Below are positions 56,386 through 64,000 of a stretch of DNA of 64,000 bases, one piece after another. Position numbers and translations under genes: made by a program. The stretch comes from Staphylococcus roterodami (lineage in GTDB: Bacteria; Bacillota; Bacilli; Staphylococcales; Staphylococcaceae). The stretch is taken from contig CP092781.1 of NCBI GenBank assembly GCA_022493055.1, forward strand, positions 2,480,001 through 2,544,000, in the 5' to 3' direction. Every line of letters begins with the position of its first letter. Position 1 is the first letter of the stretch. The notes beneath the pieces are model-generated. The model did not search any database, had not been told where the DNA came from, and saw only the letters and a program-made list of their open reading frames with translations.

Positions 56386-57608
56386 GATTTATCCACTCCA
56401 ATACCATGTGTTTCAACATTCTCATTATGTGGTTCACCTGATACAGAGGGAATGGTGTCTTTTCCATTATGTTCCGTATGAGATGTAGCCTCGCTGTCAC
56501 CCCAAATCGTGTCATAAACTATATCCACAACATTGGTACGTGTAATTAGTCCAACTAAGCGATTATATTGGTCTACAACAGGAACATTTCTGATATTTCT
56601 TTTTAAAATCGTGCGAACAGAATCTTGCAATTTCGAATCAATTTGAACGGTATAAATATTTTGTTGCATCATATCACGCAAAGTTTTGTGTCCTCGTATA
56701 CCTTGGTTAATATCCTCAATGTCTAAGAATCCAAGTAAATGGTTGTCACTATCAACGACAAAAATCGTATCTACACGTTTTTGTCTCATAATATGAACAG
56801 CATCATTAAGCGTTGCATCTGCTTGTATCGTGATTGGCTTAATCATAACGCCTTCAACAGTCTTGTCATTCGGACGGTCTTGAATCAGTCTATTTTGACC
56901 GATAAAATCACGCACAAAATCATTTGCAGGATGCCTTAAAATATTATCTGGTGTATCAAATTGCACCACCTTACCTTCTGACATAATACAAATTTTATCT
57001 GCTAATTTAATCGCTTCATCCATATCATGCGTTACAAAGATAAACGTCTTGCCTAATTTTCGTTGTAATGTTTTCACTAAATCTTGCAGTGTATCTCTCG
57101 TAATAGGATCTAATGCCCCAAAAGGTTCATCCATTAAAATAATATCTTGTTCGGCCGCAAGTGCTCTTACGACACCGATACGTTGTTGTTGTCCACCAGA
57201 TAATTCTGCAGGATATCGATCTAAATATGATTCTGGTAAATCTACAAGCTTAATTAGTGCTTTTGCACGTTCATCTTTTTTCTCTTTTGACCATTTAAGT
57301 AACTTTGGTACAAGTACTATATTTTCTCTTATAGTCATATGAGGCATTAACCCGATTTGTTGAATAACATAACCAATGCTTCGACGCAATTCGACAGGGT
57401 TCATACTTCGAACATCTTTACCATCAATTTCAATTTGTCCTTCTGTCGCTTCAATCATGCGATTTATCATTCTTAAAGCGGTTGTCTTACCGCTCCCACT
57501 CGTTCCTATAAATGCAATAAATTCCCCTGATTGAATATCTAAAGAGATGTCATCTACAGCCTTTTTACTGCCAGAATAAATTTTCGTTAAATGTTTAATA
57601 CTTAACAT
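56382..57608 (-). CDS. opuCA: osmoprotectant ABC importer ATPase OpuCA
   Basis: 408 residues. ABC domain with Walker A GTSGSGKTT (35-43), signature [15 protein letters not shown] and Walker B IILMDEPFGALDP. Two CBS domains follow (about 255-370: VDTIFVVDSDNHLLGFLD and NVPVVDQYNRLVGLITRTNVV). CBS domains of S. aureus OpuCA are known to bind c-di-AMP, tying uptake to osmotic state. ATG 57608 has AAGGAG eight bases upstream; a 27-codon longer frame is unlikely. First gene of the operon. Confidence 0.93.
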   Translation of the reverse strand: MLSIKHLTKIYSGSKKAVDDISLDIQSGEFIAFIGTSGSGKTTALRMINRMIEATEGQIEIDGKDVRSMNPVELRRSIGYVIQQIGLMPHMTIRENIVLVPKLLKWSKEKKDERAKALIKLVDLPESYLDRYPAELSGGQQQRIGVVRALAAEQDIILMDEPFGALDPITRDTLQDLVKTLQRKLGKTFIFVTHDMDEAIKLADKICIMSEGKVVQFDTPDNILRHPANDFVRDFIGQNRLIQDRPNDKTVEGVMIKPITIQADATLNDAVHIMRQKRVDTIFVVDSDNHLLGFLDIEDINQGIRGHKTLRDMMQQNIYTVQIDSKLQDSVRTILKRNIRNVPVVDQYNRLVGLITRTNVVDIVYDTIWGDSEATSHTEHNGKDTIPSVSGEPHNENVETHGIGVDKS

Positions 57609-58197
57609 AATCATTTCTCCTTCCTCATAACAACATATGACGAATGATACGCATAAAATTAAAAGACCATCATGGTAATTGTTAAACAAATAGAGTCATA
57701 AGTTAAACAAGTACACATCATGGTCTTGATTATGTAGAATTGTATATTTATCATCTGTAATGTGAATCATCAAAAAATAAACGGCGCTATGTATGTTGAA
57801 TTTCTACCGATTACTCTTTGTTTGCACATTCGTATATTCGACATTTAAAACTAACATACTCTATATGTTGTTATTAAACAGCATTATTTTATAATTAGCA
57901 ACTAAATTGATAACTCACATTTTTCAAAAGCGAATTTATTACCGCACAATTGGTTGGTTTGCGACAAAAAAATGTCAAAAATGTGAAAAAATATTATAAA
58001 TGTCGTTATTTTGTAAAAATCATGGACATTGCCCATCTCATTAAATATTTGCGTGATTCCATCAAATATACTCGATATCAATCATGGGGGCACTCAAATT
58101 AATACCACATACGAAAAAACAACCAATGGCATTAACCACTGATTGTTTCATGTCATCCTGTATATTGTTGTATAGTGTGTATCCCTATACTCATGAA
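57609..58197. other. opuC upstream region
   Basis: About 590 AT-rich bases. The first 120 hold a long hairpin (57663-57727). I find no sigma-B promoter (GTTTAA-N12-15-GGGTAT) in it and no coding frame I would support. Confidence 0.5.
57663..57727 (-). other. inverted repeat in the opuC leader
   Basis: AAGACCATCATG (57663-57674) pairs with CATCATGGTCTT (57716-57727) with one mismatch, around a 41-base loop that contains GTTAAACAA twice. It lies 55-119 bp upstream of opuCA and may be an operator or a leader structure. Confidence 0.45.
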
Positions 58198-58797
58198 TTA
58201 CTTATCATGCATCCCTTTACCTTCAAGTATTTGATTAATATACTTTTCAACGCGCTTTTGTCTTGTTTCACTACGTTTAGCTTGTTCAATATGATAAATG
58301 TATTGATGTTGTCTGCCTGGCGTTAATTTATAAAATGACGACTCTAATTGTGGCATTTCTTCAAACTTATCTTCAAGCTCTTTTGGAATAACATATTCTT
58401 CAATTTTCTTCATTTCAACTTTTTTGCCAGCTTTTTCAACTTTAATAGCTTCTGCTAAATAATATTTAATTTCTTCTGTACGCGCTTGAATCTCTTCTAG
58501 ATTTTCAAACCTTAACTGACGTGCTGCTTGTACTTTTTCAGTCTGTTGAATGAGAGTATGATACTTATCTTCTAAAATAGCACCTTTATGGAATAATAGT
58601 GCAACATAGTTTTTGAAACCATGAATCAGCACAACATTTTTATTCTTTAAAGTGTAACAAGGATGCATCCATTTATATGCTTCCTCAAGTTCAGTTTCAT
58701 TGAAAATTAAGTCTCTCAAATATTGATATTCTTCTTGCCATTGACTCTCTTTATTTAAAAATGCTTCAACTTGTTCATTCGGTTGTTTATCGGTCAT
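58198..58797 (-). CDS. YdeI/OmdA-like DUF1801 family protein
   Basis: 199 residues. An N-terminal DUF1801-type domain (LRDLIFNETELEEAYKW, KNYVALLFHKGA) is joined to a C-terminal YdeI/bacteriocin-protection OmdA segment (IPKELEDKF...LTPGRQHQYIYHIEQAKRSETRQKRVEK). This is the layout of B. subtilis YdeI. Function unknown. ATG 58797 has GGAAGTGA upstream. Confidence 0.82.
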   Translation of the reverse strand: MTDKQPNEQVEAFLNKESQWQEEYQYLRDLIFNETELEEAYKWMHPCYTLKNKNVVLIHGFKNYVALLFHKGAILEDKYHTLIQQTEKVQAARQLRFENLEEIQARTEEIKYYLAEAIKVEKAGKKVEMKKIEEYVIPKELEDKFEEMPQLESSFYKLTPGRQHQYIYHIEQAKRSETRQKRVEKYINQILEGKGMHDK

Positions 58798-58901
58798 AAC
58801 GATCACTTCCAGTCTATTATTCAATATATATTGTATTATATATCCAAAATTTCAAAAAAACTAATTTAGCCAATGATTTTGCACTTTTACAAAAAATAAA
58901 T

Positions 58902-58929
58902 TTGACTATTATTGTAATAAGCGTATAAT
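58902..58929 (+). promoter_or_regulatory. sigma-A promoter of the amino acid permease gene
   Basis: TTGACT, 16 bases, TATAAT, ending 48 bp before the start codon. A near-consensus promoter on the plus strand. Confidence 0.7.
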
Positions 58930-58976
58930 TGTCGCATATTATTTTTTGTATTTTCGGCAATAACGAAGGAGTATTT

Positions 58977-60614
58977 ATGAATAAAGACAAACAATCGCAC
59001 GACGACAAAATTAATCTATCCCAATTAATATTATTAGGGCTAGGTTCATTAATTGGATCCGGCTGGTTATTCGGTGCCTGGGAAGCATCTTCAATAGCCG
59101 GTCCAGCTGCAATTATTTCATGGGTTATTGGATTTCTAGTTATCGGAACAATAGCTTATAACTATATTGAAATAGGTACAATGTTTCCACAATCTGGGGG
59201 TATGAGTAACTATGCACAATATACACATGGCTCTTTATTAGGCTTTATTGCTGCGTGGGCCAATTGGGTATCACTTGTTACAATTATACCAATTGAGGCT
59301 GTTTCAGCAGTACAATATATGAGTTCATGGCCTTGGCATTGGGCAAAGCCAATGGCACACTTAATGGAAAACGGCTCTATAAGCACATACGGTTTACTAG
59401 CTGTGTATCTCATCATTATTATTTTTTCATTATTAAACTATTGGTCAGTTAAACTGTTAACATCATTTACAAGTCTAATATCCATATTTAAGTTAGGTGT
59501 TCCAACATTAACAATTATTATGTTGATGTTGTCTGGTTTTGACACCTCCAACTACGGGCATTCAGCAAGTACATTTATGCCTTATGGTAGCGCACCTATT
59601 TTTGCTGCAACAACAGCATCAGGGATTATTTTCTCATTTAATTCATTCCAAACGATTATCAATATGGGGTCAGAAATTAAAAATCCTGAAAAGAATATCG
59701 CACGAGGCATTGCTATTTCATTATCACTAAGCGCAGTACTATACATTATTTTGCAAAGTACATTTATTACCTCTATGCCTCAATCAATGTTACAACATAG
59801 CGGATGGAGTGGTATCAATTTCAACTCACCGTTTGCTGACTTAGCTATATTATTAGGCATTAATTGGTTAGCAATTTTATTATATATTGAAGCAGTTGTT
59901 TCACCTTTTGGAACTGGCGTATCATTTGTTGCAGTTACAGGACGTGTTTTACGCGCTATGGAGAAAAATGGACATATCCCTAAATTTCTTGGAAAAATGA
60001 ACGAAAAATATCATATTCCTCGTGTAGCAATCATCTTTAATGCCATCATTAGTATGATTATGGTTACATTATTTAGAGATTGGGGTACACTAGCAGCTGT
60101 CATCTCTACTGCGACCTTAGTTGCCTATTTAACTGGACCAACGACAGTAATTGCTTTACGTAAAATGGGTCCAACTATGACACGTCCATTCAGAGCCAAA
60201 ATATTAAAAGTAATGGCACCATTATCTTTTGTATTAGCATCTTTAGCTATATATTGGGCAATGTGGCCAACGACAGCAGAAGTTATTTTAATCATTATAC
60301 TCGGCTTACCAATCTACTTTTTCTATGAATATAGAATGAATTGGCGTAATACGAAGAAGCAAATTGGCGGTAGTTTATGGATTATTGTATATTTAATCGT
60401 TCTCTCATTACTGTCATTTATAGGTAGTAAAGAATTTAAAGGATTGAACTTTATTCATTATCCTTATGACTTTATCGTTATCATAATCGTGGCACTTATT
60501 TTCTATTACATTGGTACAACGAGTTCATTTGAAAGTGTTTATTTCCGTCGCGCAAAACGTATCAACACGAAGATGACCGAAGCACTAGATAAAGAAGCCA
60601 ATTCATCTAATTAA
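58977..60614 (+). CDS. APC family amino acid permease, YveA-like
   Basis: 545 residues, about 12-14 helices. LILLGLGSLIGSGWLFGAW is the APC helix-1 signature with the GSG break, and FSFNSFQTIINMGSEIKNPEKNI is the helix-6 region. It resembles the aspartate:proton symporter YveA, but the substrate is not shown. ATG 58977 has AAGGAG; the frame opens 16 codons earlier without a ribosome site. Strong promoter at 58902, terminator at 60652. Confidence 0.82.
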   Translation: MNKDKQSHDDKINLSQLILLGLGSLIGSGWLFGAWEASSIAGPAAIISWVIGFLVIGTIAYNYIEIGTMFPQSGGMSNYAQYTHGSLLGFIAAWANWVSLVTIIPIEAVSAVQYMSSWPWHWAKPMAHLMENGSISTYGLLAVYLIIIIFSLLNYWSVKLLTSFTSLISIFKLGVPTLTIIMLMLSGFDTSNYGHSASTFMPYGSAPIFAATTASGIIFSFNSFQTIINMGSEIKNPEKNIARGIAISLSLSAVLYIILQSTFITSMPQSMLQHSGWSGINFNSPFADLAILLGINWLAILLYIEAVVSPFGTGVSFVAVTGRVLRAMEKNGHIPKFLGKMNEKYHIPRVAIIFNAIISMIMVTLFRDWGTLAAVISTATLVAYLTGPTTVIALRKMGPTMTRPFRAKILKVMAPLSFVLASLAIYWAMWPTTAEVILIIILGLPIYFFYEYRMNWRNTKKQIGGSLWIIVYLIVLSLLSFIGSKEFKGLNFIHYPYDFIVIIIVALIFYYIGTTSSFESVYFRRAKRINTKMTEALDKEANSSN

Positions 60615-60651
60615 ATTTTCAAATATGATCTCAAAGCACGCACAAACATTC

Positions 60652-60683
60652 ACCAACCATTGATTTCAATAATCTTGGTTGGT
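60652..60683 (+). terminator. terminator after the permease
   Basis: ACCAACCA pairs with TGGTTGGT, followed by T6. 38 bases past the stop. Confidence 0.85.
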
Positions 60684-60908
60684 TTTTTATTTTGAAAATG
60701 GGATATAAATAACATAACAAGATAGTGAGACTGGTATTGTCATGAAATGGCACTGTCGAAGAGCATCATATAATGCTCAAGATAGTTTGATTTAATACGG
60801 ATAGCATGCTTATCTGATTCAGTCACAAAATTGTCTTGTTAGAGGTGTCACCCATCACTTCTTTACCGTGGTATGATTAATTTGGGGATGATAAGGAGGT
60901 TAATAAAT

Positions 60909-62261
60909 ATGAAGATAAGTACTGCAGGTGGTCAGATTCATGGTATCACACAAGATGGCCTAGATATCTTCTTAGGCATTCCATATGCTGAGCCACCAAT
61001 TAATAACCATCGCTTTAAACATTCTACGTTAAAAACACAGTGGCATGAGCCAATCGATGCTACAACTATTAAGCCTATCCCACCTCAACCTGATAATAAA
61101 TTAGAAGTTTTTTTCTCCTCGCAACAAACAAACTTTACTGAAAATGAAGATTGTCTATATCTTAATATTTGGAAGCAACATAATGATAAAACTAATAAGC
61201 CAGTCATCATTTATTTTTATGGAGGAAGTTTTGAAAATGGGCATGGTTCTGCTGAACTCTATCAACCAGCGCATTTAGTAAAAAATAATGATGTCATTGT
61301 TATCACATGCAACTATCGTTTAGGTGCGTTAGGATTTTTAGATTGGTCCTATTTTAATAGTGAATTCAATTCGAACAATGGCATTTCAGATCAAATAAAT
61401 GTTATAAAGTGGGTTCATCTATTTATCGAATCATTTGGTGGAAACCCTAATAATGTTACTTTGATGGGTCAGTCTGCGGGTAGTATGAGCATCTTAACTT
61501 TAATGAAACTACCTGACATTGAACCTTATTTCCATAAAGTTATTCTACTAAGTGGTGCATTACGTTTAGACACCTTAGAAAATGCACGCAACAAAGCTAA
61601 GCATTTTCAAAAAATGATGGTCGATTATTTAGATACAGATGACGTAACAACGCTAACTACAGATGATATTTTGATGTTAATGTCTAAACTCAAGCAATCT
61701 CGCGGACCTTCTAAAGGACTAGATTTAATATATGCACCTATCAAAACGGATCATATGAAACATCATTTTCCAACATCCAAACCTATATTGGCATGCTATA
61801 CAAAGGATGAAGGCGATATTTATATTACTAGTGAACAAAAAAAATTATCACCACAACGCTTTATCGATATTATGGAATTAAATGATATTCCTTTAAAATA
61901 CGAAGATGTACAGACGGCTAAGCAACAATCTTTAGCGATTACACATTGCTATTTCAAACAGCCGATGGAACAATTTTTGCAACAACTCAATATTCAAGAT
62001 TCAAACGTACAATCATGGTTTGCAGAATTTGCATGGCATGATACTTCAAGCGAACACTATCGCAGTGCGTACCATATTCTTGATATGATATTTTGGTTCG
62101 GAAACTTACAAATTTTATCAGCGCATCAGTATCCAATCACTGATCATCTTAAATTTTTAAGTCGACAAATGCAAAACGATTTAGCTAATTTTGCTAAAAC
62201 AGGTAAAATGCCTTGGCCAAAATATCATAATGAACGTCGCTACTATCGCACATATCAATAA
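60909..62261 (+). CDS. pnbA: type B carboxylesterase (para-nitrobenzyl esterase-like)
   Basis: 450 residues, alpha/beta hydrolase. EDCLYLNIW, the oxyanion region FYGGSFENGHG, and the nucleophile elbow GQSAGS with Ser at about 189 are intact. No signal peptide, so cytoplasmic. It is about 40 residues shorter than B. subtilis PnbA at the C-terminus. ATG 60909 has AAGGAGG; a 12-codon longer frame is unlikely. Natural substrate unknown. Confidence 0.83.
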   Translation: MKISTAGGQIHGITQDGLDIFLGIPYAEPPINNHRFKHSTLKTQWHEPIDATTIKPIPPQPDNKLEVFFSSQQTNFTENEDCLYLNIWKQHNDKTNKPVIIYFYGGSFENGHGSAELYQPAHLVKNNDVIVITCNYRLGALGFLDWSYFNSEFNSNNGISDQINVIKWVHLFIESFGGNPNNVTLMGQSAGSMSILTLMKLPDIEPYFHKVILLSGALRLDTLENARNKAKHFQKMMVDYLDTDDVTTLTTDDILMLMSKLKQSRGPSKGLDLIYAPIKTDHMKHHFPTSKPILACYTKDEGDIYITSEQKKLSPQRFIDIMELNDIPLKYEDVQTAKQQSLAITHCYFKQPMEQFLQQLNIQDSNVQSWFAEFAWHDTSSEHYRSAYHILDMIFWFGNLQILSAHQYPITDHLKFLSRQMQNDLANFAKTGKMPWPKYHNERRYYRTYQ

Positions 62262-62275
62262 CTTTATCGCATTTA

Positions 62276-62314
62276 AAAAAGCACACCTGAATTTGATAGC
62301 AGGCGTGCTTTTAA
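62276..62314. terminator. bidirectional terminator
   Basis: AAAAAGCACACCTG pairs with CAGGCGTGCTTTTAA, one mismatch. It lies between the convergent esterase and MFS genes. Confidence 0.85.
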
Positions 62315-62324
62315 TTATGTTTTA

Positions 62325-63512
62325 TTATGATGACTTATATGTTTTAGCATAATGATTATTTTTTAATGTGAAAACAACAATTAAACCTATTGCGCCAATA
62401 ATCGCGCTCGTATACGTGATAGCTTGAACTGAAACGTGCGCCATAACTAAGCCACCAATAATACCGCCAACACCTATACCGGCATTTAAACTCGACATGT
62501 TCCAACTCATGACTTGGCTTGTATCACCTTCAACATGTTGAATTACACCACTTTGAACAGCTGGATTTGTACTCCATTGCATAATATTCCAAATAAACAG
62601 TCCTACTAACAATAAGCCCGTTCCTGGAAGAATAATATTCATCACTAACATCATGACAATAAAAATTGATACTGATATCATTAACCAACGCTTACTTGTA
62701 ATTTTATCAGAGAATATTCCACCTAACGATGTTCCAATGACACCAGCAATTCCGTTTACTAGAAGTGCTAAAGACACAAATGACATATCATGACCATTAG
62801 ATAAAATAAGGGGATTAATAAAGACAAATGTGACTGAATTAGCAATCAAGACTAAGAACGTAATGATTAAATATTTTGCTACTTCTGCAGGTCTTAATAT
62901 TTTTGAAGTAATATGATTTTCATGAGATGGTGCTTCATGATTCACAGGACCGCGATTTAATTCTTGATCTTTCGGTAAATAAATCATCATCAATAAACCT
63001 ACGATGATACTGACAATAATTAAGAATAAAAATGTATATCTCCAACCTACTAAATCACCAATTACAGTTCCAATAGGTACACCAAAGACATTTGCACCAC
63101 TAAAACCTGTATAAACAAGTCCAATCATTTTGCCACGATTTTTAGGCGCGGTTAGCATCGCAGTAATAGCTAGTACCTTAACAATAATCAATGCAGCCGC
63201 TGCAGATGAAATGATTCTTCCGATAACTAATATTGAGAAATTAGGTGCAACAGCGATAATACCGTTTCCGATAATAAATATAAGTAACGTCCATAACAAT
63301 ACCGGTCTTGTAGAAAAGCGATTTGTTAATTTAACTAAGATTGGTCCACATATCGCAAATGTCAAAGCATACATCGTCACTAATTGACCAATGACCGCTT
63401 CTGATACATGTAAGTCATGACTCATTAAGTTCATGATTCCTGCAACCATCATTTCAACCATTCCTACTATAAAAATACTTAAAATGAATGTGAATAATCG
63501 CATAACAGACAT
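62325..63512 (-). CDS. MFS exporter, DHA1/AraJ-like
   Basis: 395 residues with 12 helices and an RLFTFILSIFIVGMVEMMVAG start. LVTMYALTFAICGPILVKLTNRFSTRPVLL includes MFS motif A (degenerate G-x-x-x-D), and GFSGANVFGVPIGT is motif C of drug antiporters (GxxxGPxxG-like). Family members export sugars, purines or chloramphenicol; substrate unknown. ATG with GGAG. Confidence 0.83.
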   Translation of the reverse strand: MSVMRLFTFILSIFIVGMVEMMVAGIMNLMSHDLHVSEAVIGQLVTMYALTFAICGPILVKLTNRFSTRPVLLWTLLIFIIGNGIIAVAPNFSILVIGRIISSAAAALIIVKVLAITAMLTAPKNRGKMIGLVYTGFSGANVFGVPIGTVIGDLVGWRYTFLFLIIVSIIVGLLMMIYLPKDQELNRGPVNHEAPSHENHITSKILRPAEVAKYLIITFLVLIANSVTFVFINPLILSNGHDMSFVSLALLVNGIAGVIGTSLGGIFSDKITSKRWLMISVSIFIVMMLVMNIILPGTGLLLVGLFIWNIMQWSTNPAVQSGVIQHVEGDTSQVMSWNMSSLNAGIGVGGIIGGLVMAHVSVQAITYTSAIIGAIGLIVVFTLKNNHYAKTYKSS

Positions 63513-63863
63513 TTATAAAACTCCTTTCGAACAAATTTCACGATATTCATTTCCCATAGAATAACGATTTATTAATAAATGTGCACAACACAAATTTACT
63601 TATAACCGTTCTATTATATAATATTTGGCAACTATTTTCTGTGATATATTGAAAAAAGAATGAAATTATTTTTCAGTATTTGCAAAATTAAAACAAACAT
63701 CTCAAAGTGTTAAGACACAGTTTTTAATTTCCTAACAAATAGAACAATAAAAAACGCATGTATCTTAAGTTAGCACGTTAACATGCCAACTTAAGATGTA
63801 TGCGTAATTCCACTTTTTTATATGCGTAACTATAAACTAAGTAACCATAGTGACTATCTTAAA
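63513..63863. other. intergenic region at the right end
   Basis: About 350 AT-rich bases with the promoter of the MFS gene and the terminator at 63754-63805. Nothing else is supported. Confidence 0.5.
63754..63805 (-). terminator. terminator of the gene entering from the right edge
   Basis: An 18-base stem (63754-63771 with 63788-63805, ACGCATGTATCTTAAGTT) with two weak pairs. T6 follows on the minus strand. Confidence 0.85.
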
Positions 63864-64000
63864 TTATTCGCTTTTAACATCGGTAGTTCGCGCAATTAAT
63901 TGATGTCTAGCATTGAAAAATTGACCATAACTTAAATATGTCGCAATTAAAGCTGACATAATTGTCGCTGTTGTATGAATAAACACAACTAATAATTGAA
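63864..64000 (-). CDS. membrane protein, C-terminal end only
   Basis: The last 45 codons of a gene entering from the right edge. The frame reads QLLVVFIHTTATIMSALIAT as a membrane helix, then a tail YGQFFNARHQLIARTTDVKSE to the stop at 63864. The start is outside the window and I do not recognise the family. A terminator follows at 63754. Confidence 0.6.
   Translation of the reverse strand, partial: QLLVVFIHTTATIMSALIATYLSYGQFFNARHQLIARTTDVKSE

Noticed and set aside
57609..58197. Sigma-B promoter for opuC
   Set aside because: GTTTAA boxes occur on the minus strand, but no GGGTAT lies 12-15 bases downstream of them.

Overview
The window is from a low-GC Gram-positive chromosome of the Staphylococcus aureus complex. 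It carries sbi, the gamma-haemolysin locus hlgA-hlgC-hlgB with SaeR-type GTTAA boxes, fmhA, flp, opuCABCD, a STAR element with TGTTGGGGCCCC cores, and the nar/nir nitrate respiration block in the order known from that group. Several normally invariant proteins (GpmA, Sbi, BioW, HlgC) differ from the S. aureus sequences I remember. A close relative such as S. argenteus, or a divergent S. aureus lineage, is therefore possible; this rests on memory and not on an alignment. I see no rRNA, tRNA, IS element, prophage or CRISPR array.

Layout. 1-7.5 kb (minus strand): the 5' part of narG, then the nitrite reduction operon sirB-nirB-nirD-cobA (siroheme synthesis plus NADH nitrite reductase), a GNAT acetyltransferase and the nitrite channel nirC. 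Rex-like sites and GGGAATTCCC-type palindromes lie in front of both narG and sirB. 7.7-13.7 kb: a small membrane protein, an SRPBCC protein, the zinc-binding lipoprotein adcA with a Zur box, a YefM/YoeB toxin-antitoxin pair between two 53-bp terminator repeats, dsbA, a DUF4467-like lipoprotein and fmhA. 13.8-19.9 kb: the cystine importer tcyABC, an MFS exporter gene broken by two compensating frameshifts, a 34-residue peptide gene, gpmA and a CDF metal exporter.

20-25.8 kb: a 123-bp tandem repeat, then the virulence block sbi, hlgA, hlgC and hlgB. 25.9-31.2 kb: the biotin operon bioD-A-B-F-W plus a small membrane protein that may carry a precursor, under a BirA-type operator. 31.5-36 kb: a heterodimeric ABC transporter with a Fur-like box, a STAR element, a PepA2/SprA2-type type I toxin-antitoxin locus, and a decayed second copy of that locus on the other side of the transporter.

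36-50 kb: GtrA protein, frameshifted glycerate kinase, a membrane-anchored coiled-coil protein, a Bcr/CflA exporter, a GyrI-like protein, a C39-like peptidase, a metallophosphoesterase, an amino acid permease, a CPA1 Na+/H+ antiporter, a KimA-like potassium transporter and flp. 50-64 kb: a nucleoside-sugar-epimerase-like protein, a ketopantoate reductase family protein, a NorB/NorC-like exporter, the osmoprotectant importer opuCABCD, a YdeI-like protein, an amino acid permease, a carboxylesterase, an MFS exporter and the 3' end of a further membrane protein gene.

Most of the window is ordinary core genome. The parts worth a second look are the decayed SprA copy and the repeats flanking the ABC pair, the 11-bp duplication that displaces a start codon, the compensating frameshifts, the perfect cre box in the hlgA promoter, the ATT start of bioW, and the repeat-flanked toxin-antitoxin cassette.
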